DNA from: Albimonas pacifica
GTDB taxonomy: Bacteria > Pseudomonadota > Alphaproteobacteria > Rhodobacterales > Rhodobacteraceae
Assembly: GCF_900113695.1 (NCBI RefSeq)
Contig: NZ_FOQH01000005.1
Span: forward strand, 186,001-250,000
DNA length: 64,000 bases
Reading direction: 5' to 3'
In this document: one piece after another, positions 52,301-61,905 of the stretch
Numbering within the stretch: position 1 is the stretch's first letter
Layout of the letters: each line of letters starts with the position of its first letter
Translations under genes and position numbers: made by a program
The notes under the pieces: generated by a model
What the model saw: only the letters and a program-made list of their open reading frames with translations
Told to the model about the DNA's origin: nothing
Database searches by the model: none

Positions 52301-53320
52301 CGGGTCGAGGCCTCGATCTACCAGCTCGGCGCGCGGCCCTTCGGCGACGATCCCGAGGCGCCGCTGGACGTTCGCCCCGGGGCGGGGGTGCCGGGCTATC
52401 GCCTGATGGACGTGCCCTGGGCGCTGTTCGGGGGAGACGCCGACAACGGCTTCGCCGCGGTCTGGTCGACGCCCTGGCCGGGGACGGTGGCGCTCTACGG
52501 CTCCGACCGGGATGACGACTACGTGCCGGAGGGGGCCACGACGCGGCCCTCTACGGTGGCGAAACTGCTTGCGCCGCTGCCGGGCGCGCAGCCGTGGCTG
52601 TGGACGCGGGGCGTGAAGGTGCAGGTGCAGATGCTCTCGGGAACGCTGTCGAGCGCGGATCGGCTGGCGGTTCTGAACGGCGCGAACCTGGCGGCGCTGA
52701 GCTCCCCGCTCGGCGGCTGGGAGGTGCTTCAGTTCCGGGACGCGACGCTGGTGGCGCCGGGGATCTACGAGCTCTCGGGCTTCCTGCGCGGCGTCGCGGG
52801 GACCGAGACGGTGATCGGTGCGCCGACGCCGGCAGGTGCGGTGCTGGTGATGCTGAACCGTCGGCTGATCGGCTTCGACCTGGGGCTCGAGAACCTCGAC
52901 CTCGAGCGGCACTACCGCATCGGCCCGGCGACGGACGACCTCGGCTCGGGCAGCTTCGCCCATGCAACCTGGACCTGGGGAGGCTCGGCGCTGAAGCCCT
53001 TCGCTCCGGTCCATATCGAGGCGGAGCGGCGACCGGGCGGCGAGGTGGCGGTGTCGTGGATCCGGCGCGGACGGCTCGACGCCGACAACTGGCCGGCGGG
53101 CGATACGCCGCTGTTCGAGGAAATCGAGGCCTACCGGGTGCGGGTGCGGGCGACCTCGGGGACGGTGGTGCGCCAGACGCAGGTGAGCGCGCCGGAGTTC
53201 ATCTACACGACCGCGATGCAGGCGGCCGACGGAGTGCCGGGGGCCGCGACCTTCGAGATCGCGCAGATGTCGGCCGCCGTGGGCGCCGGCCACTATGGGA
53301 AGGTGACGTTCGATGGCTGA
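49373..53320 (+). CDS. GTA g15, large tail host-interaction protein
   Basis: The largest gene of the window, 1315 aa. The N-terminus is hydrophobic and Gly/Ala-rich (AAGAAVGGAVGGGIAGVSAMALGQAAG), followed by a hub-like domain (GAPIARVYGRMRVAGQVIWSTRF). The middle (about 400-800) has a TIM-barrel glycoside-hydrolase-like domain (DPLWSDPGIDFVGIDYYAPLTDWRDG, KPIWLTEIGCGAVDKATNQPN), then a phage-tail-III-like beta region and a C-terminal receptor part. It overlaps the DUF2793 gene by eight bases. Confidence 0.93.
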   Translation: MATLVLAAAGAAVGGAVGGGIAGVSAMALGQAAGAVVGGLIDQKILGGGGRAVERGRASTLRVQAANEGAPIARVYGRMRVAGQVIWSTRFKEHVNREEHGGKGGGGGTTVSEYSYTISFAVALCEGPITRIGRIWADGRQINADSLNWRLHRGTEGQGRDPAIEAVEGEENTPAFRGLAYMVFEDVPVGQFGNRVPQISVEVFRRPKSPASVEVGEEGELRIHKIVKGVTMIPGSGEFVLETEPVREILGEGQEKFLNLNAWSDRTDAVVALDQLLEELPELESVSLVVSWFGDDLRCAECQIRPGVEYADKVTAPHVWTVGGEARGDAYLVGRDGEGRPIYGGTPSDGSVVRYIRELKSRGLRVLFYPFILMDVAPGNGKPDPWGGSEQAAFPWRGRITQMPAAGRPGSPDQTAAAADEVDDFFGDAQPGDFTPSGDTVLFSGASPHRYRRFILHYAHLCALAGGVDAFCVGSEMRSLTQIRSEKTVYPAVERMKALTGDVRAVLGSGTKIGYAADWSEYFGHDPADGSGDRIFHLDPLWSDPGIDFVGIDYYAPLTDWRDGFDHLDAEISPTIYDLDYLASRFEAGETYDWYYASDADRRAQVRTPIEDWYGEPWVWRAKDIRNWWSNMHFDRVDGVRQSDRTNWRPKSKPIWLTEIGCGAVDKATNQPNVFVDPKSSENALPHFSSGMRDDLIQRRMIQAMQLHWGKAANNPYSTRYGARMLDLSNVHVWTWDARPWPAFPTRPDLWSDGANYEYGHWLNGRVASASLDRVVAEICAEAGLTDIDVTGLHALMDGYVQQATQSPRAALQALMIAYGFDAYESGGTLRFVMRGMQAASEIDPETVVEDGAGPARDIERVRAPYNAALKEVRVGYLRTEASYQAGAAEVINPDGAAVGVEGSELPIAMSRGRAIEIADRWARESAVARETVSFALPGTALSLEPGDVVRLGPEGDPEYRVDRISEGLTRMVEATRVEASIYQLGARPFGDDPEAPLDVRPGAGVPGYRLMDVPWALFGGDADNGFAAVWSTPWPGTVALYGSDRDDDYVPEGATTRPSTVAKLLAPLPGAQPWLWTRGVKVQVQMLSGTLSSADRLAVLNGANLAALSSPLGGWEVLQFRDATLVAPGIYELSGFLRGVAGTETVIGAPTPAGAVLVMLNRRLIGFDLGLENLDLERHYRIGPATDDLGSGSFAHATWTWGGSALKPFAPVHIEAERRPGGEVAVSWIRRGRLDADNWPAGDTPLFEEIEAYRVRVRATSGTVVRQTQVSAPEFIYTTAMQAADGVPGAATFEIAQMSAAVGAGHYGKVTFDG

Positions 53321-54011
53321 GACCGCCAACCTCGACCTGCCGCTGCTGGCCGCCGGCCAGGCGTCCAAGCACATCACCGTCAACGAGGCGCTGATCCGCC
53401 TCGACCAGCTGGTGATGCTGGCGGCGCGCAGCCGGACGCTGGCGACGCCGCCGAGCACGCCGACTGAGGGCGACCGCTACATCATCCCCGTGGGCTCGAC
53501 CGACGCTTGGGCGGGGCGAGCCTCGCAGGTCGCGATCGCCGTGAACGGGGGCTGGGACTTCGTCGTGCCGCTGGTCGGATGGCGGGCCTTCGTCGAGGAC
53601 GAGGGCGCCGAGGTGATATACGCCGCCGGCGTGTGGTCGAGCCTGACGCTGCCCGCGGCGCCCTCGGGCGCGATCACGGTGGTGGAGTTCGAGCACCAGC
53701 TGACGGCGGGCGGCGCGCAGGTCACGACCGGGCAGATCCCCGCCGGCTCGCTGGTGCTGGGGATCACGGCCCGGGTTCAGCAGGCGATCACCGGGGTCTC
53801 GGGCTGGTCGCTTGGGGTGACCGAGGCGGATACGCGCTACGGCTCCGGGCATGCGACCGGGGCGGGGGCCGGGATCGTGGCCGTGGTGGGGGCGCCGCTG
53901 GCCTACTCGACGAACATCGGGCTGCGGCTGACCCCGCAGGGCGGCTCCTTCACTGGGGGGCGGGTGAAGTTCAACATCCACCGGCTGACCTTCGCGCCGC
54001 CGGCGGCGTGA
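53313..54011 (+). CDS. DUF2793 protein, GTA-attached tail fiber candidate
   Basis: A 232-aa protein: ETANLDLPLLAAGQASKHITVNEALIRLDQLVML then PPSTPTEGDRYIIPVGSTDAWAGRASQVAIAVNGGWDFVVP, the DUF2793 domain, followed by a beta-rich C-terminal domain. In R. capsulatus a DUF2793 tail fiber is encoded away from the main cluster (from memory); here it overlaps g15 by eight bases and should be co-expressed with it. Confidence 0.88.
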   Translation: MAETANLDLPLLAAGQASKHITVNEALIRLDQLVMLAARSRTLATPPSTPTEGDRYIIPVGSTDAWAGRASQVAIAVNGGWDFVVPLVGWRAFVEDEGAEVIYAAGVWSSLTLPAAPSGAITVVEFEHQLTAGGAQVTTGQIPAGSLVLGITARVQQAITGVSGWSLGVTEADTRYGSGHATGAGAGIVAVVGAPLAYSTNIGLRLTPQGGSFTGGRVKFNIHRLTFAPPAA

Positions 54012-54140
54012 TCCCGGGGCGACGCTTCGGTGACCGATCTCTTCACAATTGGTCATGACGCCTTGGCTTGAAACGCCGGATCGGGCAACGATCTCTCGGA
54101 AAGGCGCGCACTCCGCGCGCGGCCCCGAGGGAGGACCGCC

Positions 54141-54944
54141 ATGTCCGTGGCCCCGAAGGAAGACGCCCCCGCGAAGCTGGACCCGGTCTGGTCCCGCATT
54201 TGCGACGAGGCCAGGGAGATGGTCGAGGACGAGCCGCTGATCGGCAGTCTCGTCCATGCGACCGTGCTCCACCACGACAGCTTCGAGGATGCGCTGAGCT
54301 ACCGCATCGCCCAGAAGCTGGCCGCGCCGGACCTGTCCGCACTGATCCTGCAGGACGTCGCGCGCGACGTGATCCGGCAGGACAAGTCGATCGGCGCCGC
54401 CGCTCGTGCGGACGTGGTCGCGGTCTACGAGCGCGACCCCGCCTGCCACCGCTACGTCCAGCCGCTGCTGTTCTTCAAGGGCTACCTGGCGATCCAGAGC
54501 TACCGGGTCGCGCACTGGCTGTGGATGAACGGGCGTCAGGACCTGGCGCTGTTCATCCAGATGCGCGCCTCCGAGGTCTTCGCCATCGACATCCATCCCA
54601 ATGCCCGGGTGGGCCGCGGGATCATGATCGATCACGGGCATTCCGTGGTGATCGGCGAGACGGCGGTGCTGGGCGACAACTGCTCGCTTCTGCACGGCGT
54701 GACGCTGGGCGGCACCGGCAAGGAGGATGGCGATCGTCATCCCAAAGTCGGCCATGGCGTGCTGATCGGGGCGGGCGCGAAGATTCTCGGCAACATCCAG
54801 ATCGGGCATTGCAGCCGGATCGCGGCGGGCTCGGTGGTGCTGAAGGACGTGCCGCCCTGCAAGACCGTCGCCGGGGTGCCGGCAAAGGTCGTGGGCGATG
54901 CGGGCTGCGACCAGCCCTCGCTGAGCATGGATCAGCTGATGTGA
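54141..54944 (+). CDS. cysE: Serine O-acetyltransferase
   Basis: First step of cysteine synthesis, 267 aa. Helical N-terminal domain (WSRICDEAREMVEDEPLIGSLVHATVLHHDSFEDALSYRIAQKL) and a left-handed beta-helix (IDIHPNARVGRGIMIDHGHSVVIGETAVLGDNCSLLHGVTLGGTG with catalytic His). GGGAGGA precedes the ATG. cysE is the usual right-hand neighbour of GTA clusters. A strong terminator follows. Confidence 0.96.
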   Translation: MSVAPKEDAPAKLDPVWSRICDEAREMVEDEPLIGSLVHATVLHHDSFEDALSYRIAQKLAAPDLSALILQDVARDVIRQDKSIGAAARADVVAVYERDPACHRYVQPLLFFKGYLAIQSYRVAHWLWMNGRQDLALFIQMRASEVFAIDIHPNARVGRGIMIDHGHSVVIGETAVLGDNCSLLHGVTLGGTGKEDGDRHPKVGHGVLIGAGAKILGNIQIGHCSRIAAGSVVLKDVPPCKTVAGVPAKVVGDAGCDQPSLSMDQLM

Positions 54945-54975
54945 GATCTCCGCCGCTTCGGCGGGCGGAATGAAG

Positions 54976-55012
54976 AAGGGCGCGGAGGCTGATGCCTCCG
55001 CGCCCTTTTTTT
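54976..55012 (+). terminator. Strong bidirectional terminator between cysE and pdhC
   Basis: AAGGGCGCGGAGGC-TGAT-GCCTCCGCGCCCTT followed by TTTTT: a 14-bp perfect stem. It serves cysE on the plus strand and, less well, pdhC on the minus strand. Confidence 0.9.
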
Positions 55013-55029
55013 CGTTTCCGGAGCTGGCG

Positions 55030-56355
55030 TCAGGCCAGCAGGGCCATCGGGTTCTCGAGGTTGTTTTTCACAGCCTCGAGGAACTGGGCGCCCAGCGCGC
55101 CGTCGATCACCCGGTGGTCGACCGAGAGGGTCACGGACATCACCGTGGCCACCTTGATCTCCCCGTCCGCGCCCACGATCGGCTTCTTCAGGCCGGCGCC
55201 GACCGCGAGGATCGAACCATGCGGCGGGTTGATCACCGCGTCGAAGTTCTCGATCCCGTACATGCCGAGGTTGGAGATCGCGAAGCTCCCGCCCTGGTAT
55301 TCCTGGGGCTGAAGCTTGCGGTCGCGGGCCTTGCCGGCCAGCGTCTTCATCTCCCCCGACAGGGCCGAGAGCGACTTGGTGTCGGCCGAGCGCAGCACCG
55401 GCGTGATCAGGCCGCCCTCGATGGCGACCGCCACGGCGACGTCCGCGCGCGAGAACTTAAGGATCCGGTCGCCGGCCCAGACGGCGTTGCAGTCGGGCAC
55501 CTGGATCAGGGCCGCCGCGCAGGCCTTGATGACGAAGTCGTTGACCGAGAGCTTCACGCCGCGCTTTTCCAGCGCCCCGTTCAGCTCCGCCCGGAAGGCC
55601 ATCAGCGCGTCCAGCTCGATGTCGCGCCGCAGGTAGAAATGCGGGATCGTCGACTTCGCCTCGCTGAGGCGCGCGGCGATGGTGCGGCGCATCCCGTCGA
55701 GCTTCACCTCCTCGAACTCCACGTCCGTGTAGAGCTTCTTGACCGCATCCGCGCTGGCCGGCTCGGCCTTCGCGACCGGCGCGGGGGCGGCCTTCTCCTC
55801 GGACTTCGCGGCGGGTGCAGCCGCCTCTGGCCTGGCGCTCTCGACGTCGGCCTTCACGATCCGGCCCTTGGGTCCGGAGCCCTTGACCTTTGCGAGGTCC
55901 AGCCCCTTCTCCTTCGCGATCCGCCGCGCGAGCGGCGAGGCGAAGACCCGCTCGCCGTCCGCAGTCTCGGGCGCGGGCGGGGCAGGGGTCTCGGCGGTCT
56001 TGGGCTCAGGCGCGGCGGGGCCGGCCGAGGGTTTCTCGGCGTCGCTCTCGGCCGGCGCAGGCTTCGCCTCGGGCTTGGCCGAAGCGGCCTCGTCGGCGGC
56101 CGAGGCGTCCTCGCCTTCCTCGAGCAGGACGGCGATGGGGGTGTTCACCTTCACCCCCTCGGTCCCTTCGGCGACCAGCAGCTTGCCGATCACGCCATCG
56201 TCGACGGCCTCGAACTCCATCGTGGCCTTGTCGGTCTCGATCTCGGCCAGGATGTCGCCGGAGGAGACCTTGTCCCCCTCCTTGACCGCCCACTTGGCCA
56301 GCGTGCCTTCCTCCATCGTGGGGGAAAGCGCGGGCATCAGGATCTGGATGGACAT
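55030..56355 (-). CDS. pdhC: Pyruvate dehydrogenase E2, dihydrolipoamide acetyltransferase
   Basis: Core of the PDH complex, 441 aa. One N-terminal lipoyl domain (lipoyl Lys in [14 protein letters not shown]), a long Ala/Pro/Glu linker, the E1/E3-binding domain ([33 protein letters not shown]) and the catalytic domain ending in [15 protein letters not shown]. Its lipoyl domain is nearly identical to that of the adjacent E1 beta gene. Last gene of pdhA-B-C. Confidence 0.97.
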   Translation of the reverse strand: MSIQILMPALSPTMEEGTLAKWAVKEGDKVSSGDILAEIETDKATMEFEAVDDGVIGKLLVAEGTEGVKVNTPIAVLLEEGEDASAADEAASAKPEAKPAPAESDAEKPSAGPAAPEPKTAETPAPPAPETADGERVFASPLARRIAKEKGLDLAKVKGSGPKGRIVKADVESARPEAAAPAAKSEEKAAPAPVAKAEPASADAVKKLYTDVEFEEVKLDGMRRTIAARLSEAKSTIPHFYLRRDIELDALMAFRAELNGALEKRGVKLSVNDFVIKACAAALIQVPDCNAVWAGDRILKFSRADVAVAVAIEGGLITPVLRSADTKSLSALSGEMKTLAGKARDRKLQPQEYQGGSFAISNLGMYGIENFDAVINPPHGSILAVGAGLKKPIVGADGEIKVATVMSVTLSVDHRVIDGALGAQFLEAVKNNLENPMALLA

Positions 56356-56367
56356 CTCCCTCCCCCC

Positions 56368-57795
56368 TCAGCGATAGCAGACGGCCTTGGCGGCCTCGAC
56401 CACCTCGGCGGTCGTGACCAGCGCATGGCGCTCGAGATTGGCGGCGTAGGGCATCGGCACGTCCTTGCCGGTGCAGTTCAGGACCGGCGCGTCGAGATAG
56501 TCGAACGCCTTCGTCATCAGCGTCGCCGAGAGGTGGTTGCCGATGGAGGCCACCGGCCAGCCCTCTTCGATCGTCACGCAGCGGTTGGTCTTCATCACCG
56601 ACTTCACCACCGTGTCGGTGTCCATCGGACGCAGGCAGCGCAGGTCGATGACCTCGGCCTCGATCCCCTCGGCGGCGAGCGCCTCGGCGGCTTCCAGCGC
56701 ATAGGTCATGCCGATGCCGAAGCTGACCAGGGTCACGTCCGTCCCCTGGCGCCAGATCCGGGCCTTGCCCAGCGGGATCGTCAAATCCTCGACGTCGGGC
56801 ACGTCGAAGGACCGCCCGTAGAGGATCTCGTTCTCCAGGAACACCACCGGGTTGGGGTCGCGGATCGCGCTTTTCAGCAGGCCCTTGGCGTCGGCGGCCG
56901 AGTAGGGCTGCACGACCTTCAGGCCGGGGATCTGCGCATACCAGGCGGCGTAGTCCTGGGAGTGCTGCGCGCCGACGCGCGCCGCGGCGCCGTTGGGTCC
57001 GCGGAACACGATCGGGCAGCCCATCTGCCCGCCGGACATGTAAAGCGTCTTCGCCGCCGAGTTGATGATCTGGTCGATCGCCTGCATGGCGAAGTTGAAG
57101 GTCATGAACTCGACGATGGGCTTCAACCCGGCGAAGGCCGCGCCGACGCCGAGACCGGCGAAGCCGTGCTCGGTGATCGGCGTGTCGATCACCCGCTTGC
57201 CGCCGAACTCGTCCAGCAGGCCCTGGGTGATCTTGTAGGCGCCCTGGTACTCGGCCACCTCCTCGCCCATCACGAAGACGTCGCCGTCGCGGCGCATCTC
57301 CTCGGCCATCGCATCCCGCAGCGCTTCGCGCACGGTCTGCTTCTTCATCTTGGCGTCCTCGGGCCAGTCGAGCTCCAGCTCGGCCATCGGCGCGCCGGGC
57401 TTGGCCGAGGCGGGGACGGTCCCGTGCGGCATCTCCCTGGCGGCGGCGACCGCGTCGGACTTGCCCTTGGCGGCGTCCTGCGCGCTCTCGGCCTCGCCGT
57501 CGTCGGCTTCGGCCTTCGGCTCGGCGGCCGCGTCGGCGGCGGAGGCGTCCTCGCCCTCCTCCAGCAGCACCGCGATGGGCGTGTTCACCTTCACGCCCTC
57601 CGTGCCTTCCTCGATCAGGATCTTCCCGATCACGCCTTCATCGACGGCCTCGAACTCCATCGTGGCCTTGTCGGTCTCGATCTCCGCGAGGATGTCGCCG
57701 GAGGAGACCTTGTCCCCCTCCTTGACGTTCCATTTCGACAGCGTGCCCTCCTCCATGGTGGGGGAGAGCGCGGGCATCAGAATCTGAACGGCCAT
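56368..57795 (-). CDS. pdhB: Pyruvate dehydrogenase E1 beta with N-terminal lipoyl domain
   Basis: A 475-aa fusion: lipoyl domain (residues 1-78, [14 protein letters not shown]), an Ala/Glu-rich linker, then the E1 beta transketolase-like domain ([90 protein letters not shown]). The lipoyl fusion on E1 beta is typical of alphaproteobacteria. 12 bp separate it from pdhA and pdhC. Confidence 0.97.
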   Translation of the reverse strand: MAVQILMPALSPTMEEGTLSKWNVKEGDKVSSGDILAEIETDKATMEFEAVDEGVIGKILIEEGTEGVKVNTPIAVLLEEGEDASAADAAAEPKAEADDGEAESAQDAAKGKSDAVAAAREMPHGTVPASAKPGAPMAELELDWPEDAKMKKQTVREALRDAMAEEMRRDGDVFVMGEEVAEYQGAYKITQGLLDEFGGKRVIDTPITEHGFAGLGVGAAFAGLKPIVEFMTFNFAMQAIDQIINSAAKTLYMSGGQMGCPIVFRGPNGAAARVGAQHSQDYAAWYAQIPGLKVVQPYSAADAKGLLKSAIRDPNPVVFLENEILYGRSFDVPDVEDLTIPLGKARIWRQGTDVTLVSFGIGMTYALEAAEALAAEGIEAEVIDLRCLRPMDTDTVVKSVMKTNRCVTIEEGWPVASIGNHLSATLMTKAFDYLDAPVLNCTGKDVPMPYAANLERHALVTTAEVVEAAKAVCYR

Positions 57796-57807
57796 TCGTC
57801 CCCCTCC

Positions 57808-58794
57808 TCAGGCGTACACGTCGGTCCAGAGCTCCTCGAGCGCGGGCTCGGGGCTCTCCTGGGCGAAGTCGGCGGACGCGTTGACGATGCCGCGGACCTC
57901 CTTGTCGATGGCCTTCAGCTCATCGTCGGTCGCGTCGCCGCCCAGCGTCAGCAGCTCGCGCACATGTTCGATCGGGTCGCGGGTCTCGCGCATCTTCTGC
58001 ACTTCCTCGCGGGTCCGGTACTTCGCCGGGTCGGACATCGAGTGCCCGCGATAGCGATAGGTGTTCATCTCGAGGATGTAGGGCCCCTCGCCCTTGCGGC
58101 AGAGGTCGGCGGCCTTCAGGCAGGCCTCCTTCACCGCCAGCACGTCCATCCCGTCGACCGCCTCGCCCTCGATCCCGAAGGCGGCGCCGCGGGTGTAGAG
58201 GGCAGGGGACGACGAGGCGCGCTTCAGGCTGGTGCCCATCGCGTACTGGTTGTTCTCGATGATGAAGATCACCGGCAGCTTCCACAGCGAGGCCATGTTG
58301 AAGGTCTCGTAGACCTGGCCCTGGTTCGCCGCGCCGTCGCCGAAATAGGTGAAGGTGACGTTGTCGTTCTCGCGGTACTTGTTCGCGAAGGCGAGGCCCG
58401 CGCCAAGGGGGACGTTCGCGCCGACGATGCCGTGCCCGCCGTAGAACTCCTTCTCCTTGGAGAACATGTGCATCGAGCCGCCCTTCCCGCGGGAGTATCC
58501 CCCCTCGCGCCCGGTCAGCTCGGCCATCACCCCGTTCGGATCCATCCCGCAGGCCAGCATGTGGCCGTGGTCGCGGTAGGTGGTGATGCGCTGGTCGCCC
58601 TCCTTCGCCGCGGCCTCGGCCCCGACGACGACGGCCTCCTGGCCGATGTAGAGGTGACAGAACCCGCCGATCAGTCCCATGCCGTAGAGCTGGCCGGCCT
58701 TCTCCTCGAAGCGCCGGATCAGGAGCATGTCGCGATAATAGGCGAGCAGCTCCTCCTTGGACGCATTGGGCTTCTTTCGCCGCGTGGCGGCCAT
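57808..58794 (-). CDS. pdhA: Pyruvate dehydrogenase E1 alpha
   Basis: TPP-dependent decarboxylase subunit, 328 aa. Motifs: MLLIRRFEEKAGQLYGMGLIGGFCHLYIGQEAVVVG, the TPP motif GDGAANQGQVYETFNMASLWKLPVIFIIENNQYAMGTS, and the phosphorylation-loop-like YRYRGHSMSDPAKYR. First gene of the operon. The 237-bp region upstream, an A+T-richer stretch, must hold its promoter; no site could be fixed with confidence. Confidence 0.97.
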   Translation of the reverse strand: MAATRRKKPNASKEELLAYYRDMLLIRRFEEKAGQLYGMGLIGGFCHLYIGQEAVVVGAEAAAKEGDQRITTYRDHGHMLACGMDPNGVMAELTGREGGYSRGKGGSMHMFSKEKEFYGGHGIVGANVPLGAGLAFANKYRENDNVTFTYFGDGAANQGQVYETFNMASLWKLPVIFIIENNQYAMGTSLKRASSSPALYTRGAAFGIEGEAVDGMDVLAVKEACLKAADLCRKGEGPYILEMNTYRYRGHSMSDPAKYRTREEVQKMRETRDPIEHVRELLTLGGDATDDELKAIDKEVRGIVNASADFAQESPEPALEELWTDVYA

Positions 58795-59031
58795 GGCGTC
58801 AACCTCCCTGGTGTGGGCCCGGATCGTTCACGATGTTCCGACTTTTCTAGCCTCGCACCATAACGACTGCACGCCAATACCGAGCAACCGAATTGCGGTT
58901 TTGGCGAAACTACGGGAAGTTTCGTGCGTTCCGGCCGGAAGCGTGCCGTCGTGAAAACATGGCTTTGGCGAACGATAAGGCGGCCTGCGCGTTCGGCGCG
59001 GCCGCGTCGGGACCCGGCCGGCCGCGACGGC

Positions 59032-59334
59032 TCAGCGGATCACGATCTCGTCCTGCCGGGCATAGCCCAGGATCCGCCGCGCGCGCTCGTCCAGCAGGTC
59101 GAGGTCGAGGTAGCGGTCCGAGAGGCGGCGCGTCAGGTTCTCCATCCGCCGGCGCTCGGTCTTCAGCTCGGCGAGGTTCGCCTCCAGCGTCGCCTGTTCG
59201 CGCGCCAGACGCACCTGCTCCACCAGCCCGGTGTCGCCCTGCAGCGCCGAGTATCCGAAGTAGCTGGTGGTCGCGATGACGAAGAAGCCGAAGACCGCCT
59301 GGGCGATCCGCCGCGTGGCGCCGCTCTCGTTCAT
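59032..59334 (-). CDS. Septum formation initiator, FtsB/DivIC-like
   Basis: A 100-aa bitopic protein: one membrane helix (AQAVFGFFVIATTSYFGYSAL, residues 13-33) followed by a coiled coil (LVEQVRLAREQATLEANLAELKTERRRMENLTRRL) and LDERARRILGYARQDEIVI. This is the FtsB/DivIC pattern, and it occupies the spot of ftsB between eno and pdhA in alphaproteobacteria. Start at 59334 (MNESGATRR). Confidence 0.9.
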   Translation of the reverse strand: MNESGATRRIAQAVFGFFVIATTSYFGYSALQGDTGLVEQVRLAREQATLEANLAELKTERRRMENLTRRLSDRYLDLDLLDERARRILGYARQDEIVIR

Positions 59335-59481
59335 GTCGTTCGCCTGCCTGCTCCGATGGCCGCCGCCCCGAGCGGGAACGCGCCTCAGCCTGACTGCAAA
59401 CAATGCCGGAGCGGGGGCGGTTTGAAAAGAGTCTTTCGTCCCGCAGGTTTGCGCGCGCGCCTTCAGACGCCGTCGCGGCCC

Positions 59482-59736
59482 TCAGCCGCCCTGCGAGCGG
59501 ACGTAGACGATCACCGCCGCCACCACCGCCAGGATCGCCACATGGCGCAGCCGGAGCCCGCCCTGGAACGCCCCCGTCTGCAGGCGCGCATAGGCCTTCA
59601 GCGGCGGCGGCCGTCCGCCCGCGCCGCCGCGCGCCGCCTCGCCGCCGCCGAAGAAGCGGGCGCGACGGTCCGGAACCGCGGATACGGCCGGGACCCGGTC
59701 GGCCGGCCGGAGATAGGATCTGTATGGGGTGGTCAT
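59482..59736 (-). CDS. Small tail-anchored protein of unknown function
   Basis: An 84-aa ORF with a basic, Gly/Pro-rich N-terminal part (RSYLRPADRVPAVSAVPDRRARFFGGG), and a C-terminal membrane helix (HVAILAVVAAVIVYVRSQ). No family is recognised. It is supported by its own A+T-rich upstream region and its place in the eno-ftsB interval, not by homology. It may be a conserved small membrane protein or a chance frame. Confidence 0.5.
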   Translation of the reverse strand: MTTPYRSYLRPADRVPAVSAVPDRRARFFGGGEAARGGAGGRPPPLKAYARLQTGAFQGGLRLRHVAILAVVAAVIVYVRSQGG

Positions 59737-59843
59737 GGCGGATCGGATACCAAGCCGCCCCTGTGCGCCGTCTTAACGGCGCTTTCATATTCCGTAAATA
59801 TTACGACAAATGCCGAATAATCACGCTTTTCGGTCAAGAACGT

Positions 59844-59859
59844 CTGTGAGAAACCTCAC
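59844..59859. promoter_or_regulatory. Perfect CRP-type palindrome in the eno-downstream gap
   Basis: TGTGAGAAACCTCACA is TGTGA-N6-TCACA, the exact CRP half-site pair, 108 bp upstream of the small tail-anchored gene (minus strand). It can also form a 7-bp hairpin. Nearby DNA (59770-59840) is A+T-rich and promoter-like. Which CRP/FNR-family protein might bind is unknown. Confidence 0.5.
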
Positions 59860-59902
59860 AGCTTGCGCAACGTCATCCGGCCGACGGACGGCTGGAACGC
59901 GA

Positions 59903-59937
59903 AGCGCCGCCGACCCTCGGTGAGAATCGGCGGCGCT
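59903..59937 (-). terminator. Terminator hairpin after eno
   Basis: AGCGCCGCCGA/TCGGCGGCGCT, an 11-bp perfect stem with a 13-nt loop, beginning 60 bp past the eno stop on the minus strand and followed by TTCGCGTT. Confidence 0.65.
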
Positions 59938-59997
59938 CCAGCTCTTCCGCGCCGGGCCCGGCGCGGCGTCGGTTCCGCGCCCCGTCGGCGCGGCGGC

Positions 59998-61785
<1,788 letters not shown>

Positions 61786-61905
61786 TCATCTCCGGGCCGT
61801 CCTGCGGCCCCGCAGAAGGTCGGGCCGCGCACGGCTTGGGTGATAACGGAAGCGCGAGGCGGGGTCAAAGCGGCGAGGCGTCCGCAAGGCGCGACGGACG
61901 CAGGG

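Larger units (their letters stand above)
39003..54011 (+). mobile_element. Rhodobacter-type gene transfer agent (GTA) structural cluster
   Basis: Seventeen to eighteen genes in canonical GTA order on one strand, from g1 to g15 plus a DUF2793 gene, with many four-base start/stop overlaps. Head genes: terminase, portal, prohead protease, capsid. Connector and tail genes: g6-g9. Assembly and baseplate genes: g10-g15. There is no integrase, replication gene, repressor or attachment site, which separates it from a prophage. All frames are open. In Rhodobacter capsulatus such clusters make small particles that package random host DNA; here this is inferred by gene order and family. Confidence 0.95.

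Noticed and set aside
48350-53458. 1702-codon minus-strand open frame across g13-DUF2793
   Set aside because: Antisense shadow of the GTA tail genes; His/Arg/Pro/Gly-rich with no recognisable fold, while the plus strand codes for well-known GTA proteins.
39003-54011. Intact prophage
   Set aside because: No integrase, repressor, replication, lysis cassette or att sites, a very short tape measure, and exact GTA gene order next to cysE.
54970-58863. 1297-codon plus-strand open frame across pdhABC
   Set aside because: Antisense to the pdh genes, whose products are unmistakable; composition typical of a shadow frame.
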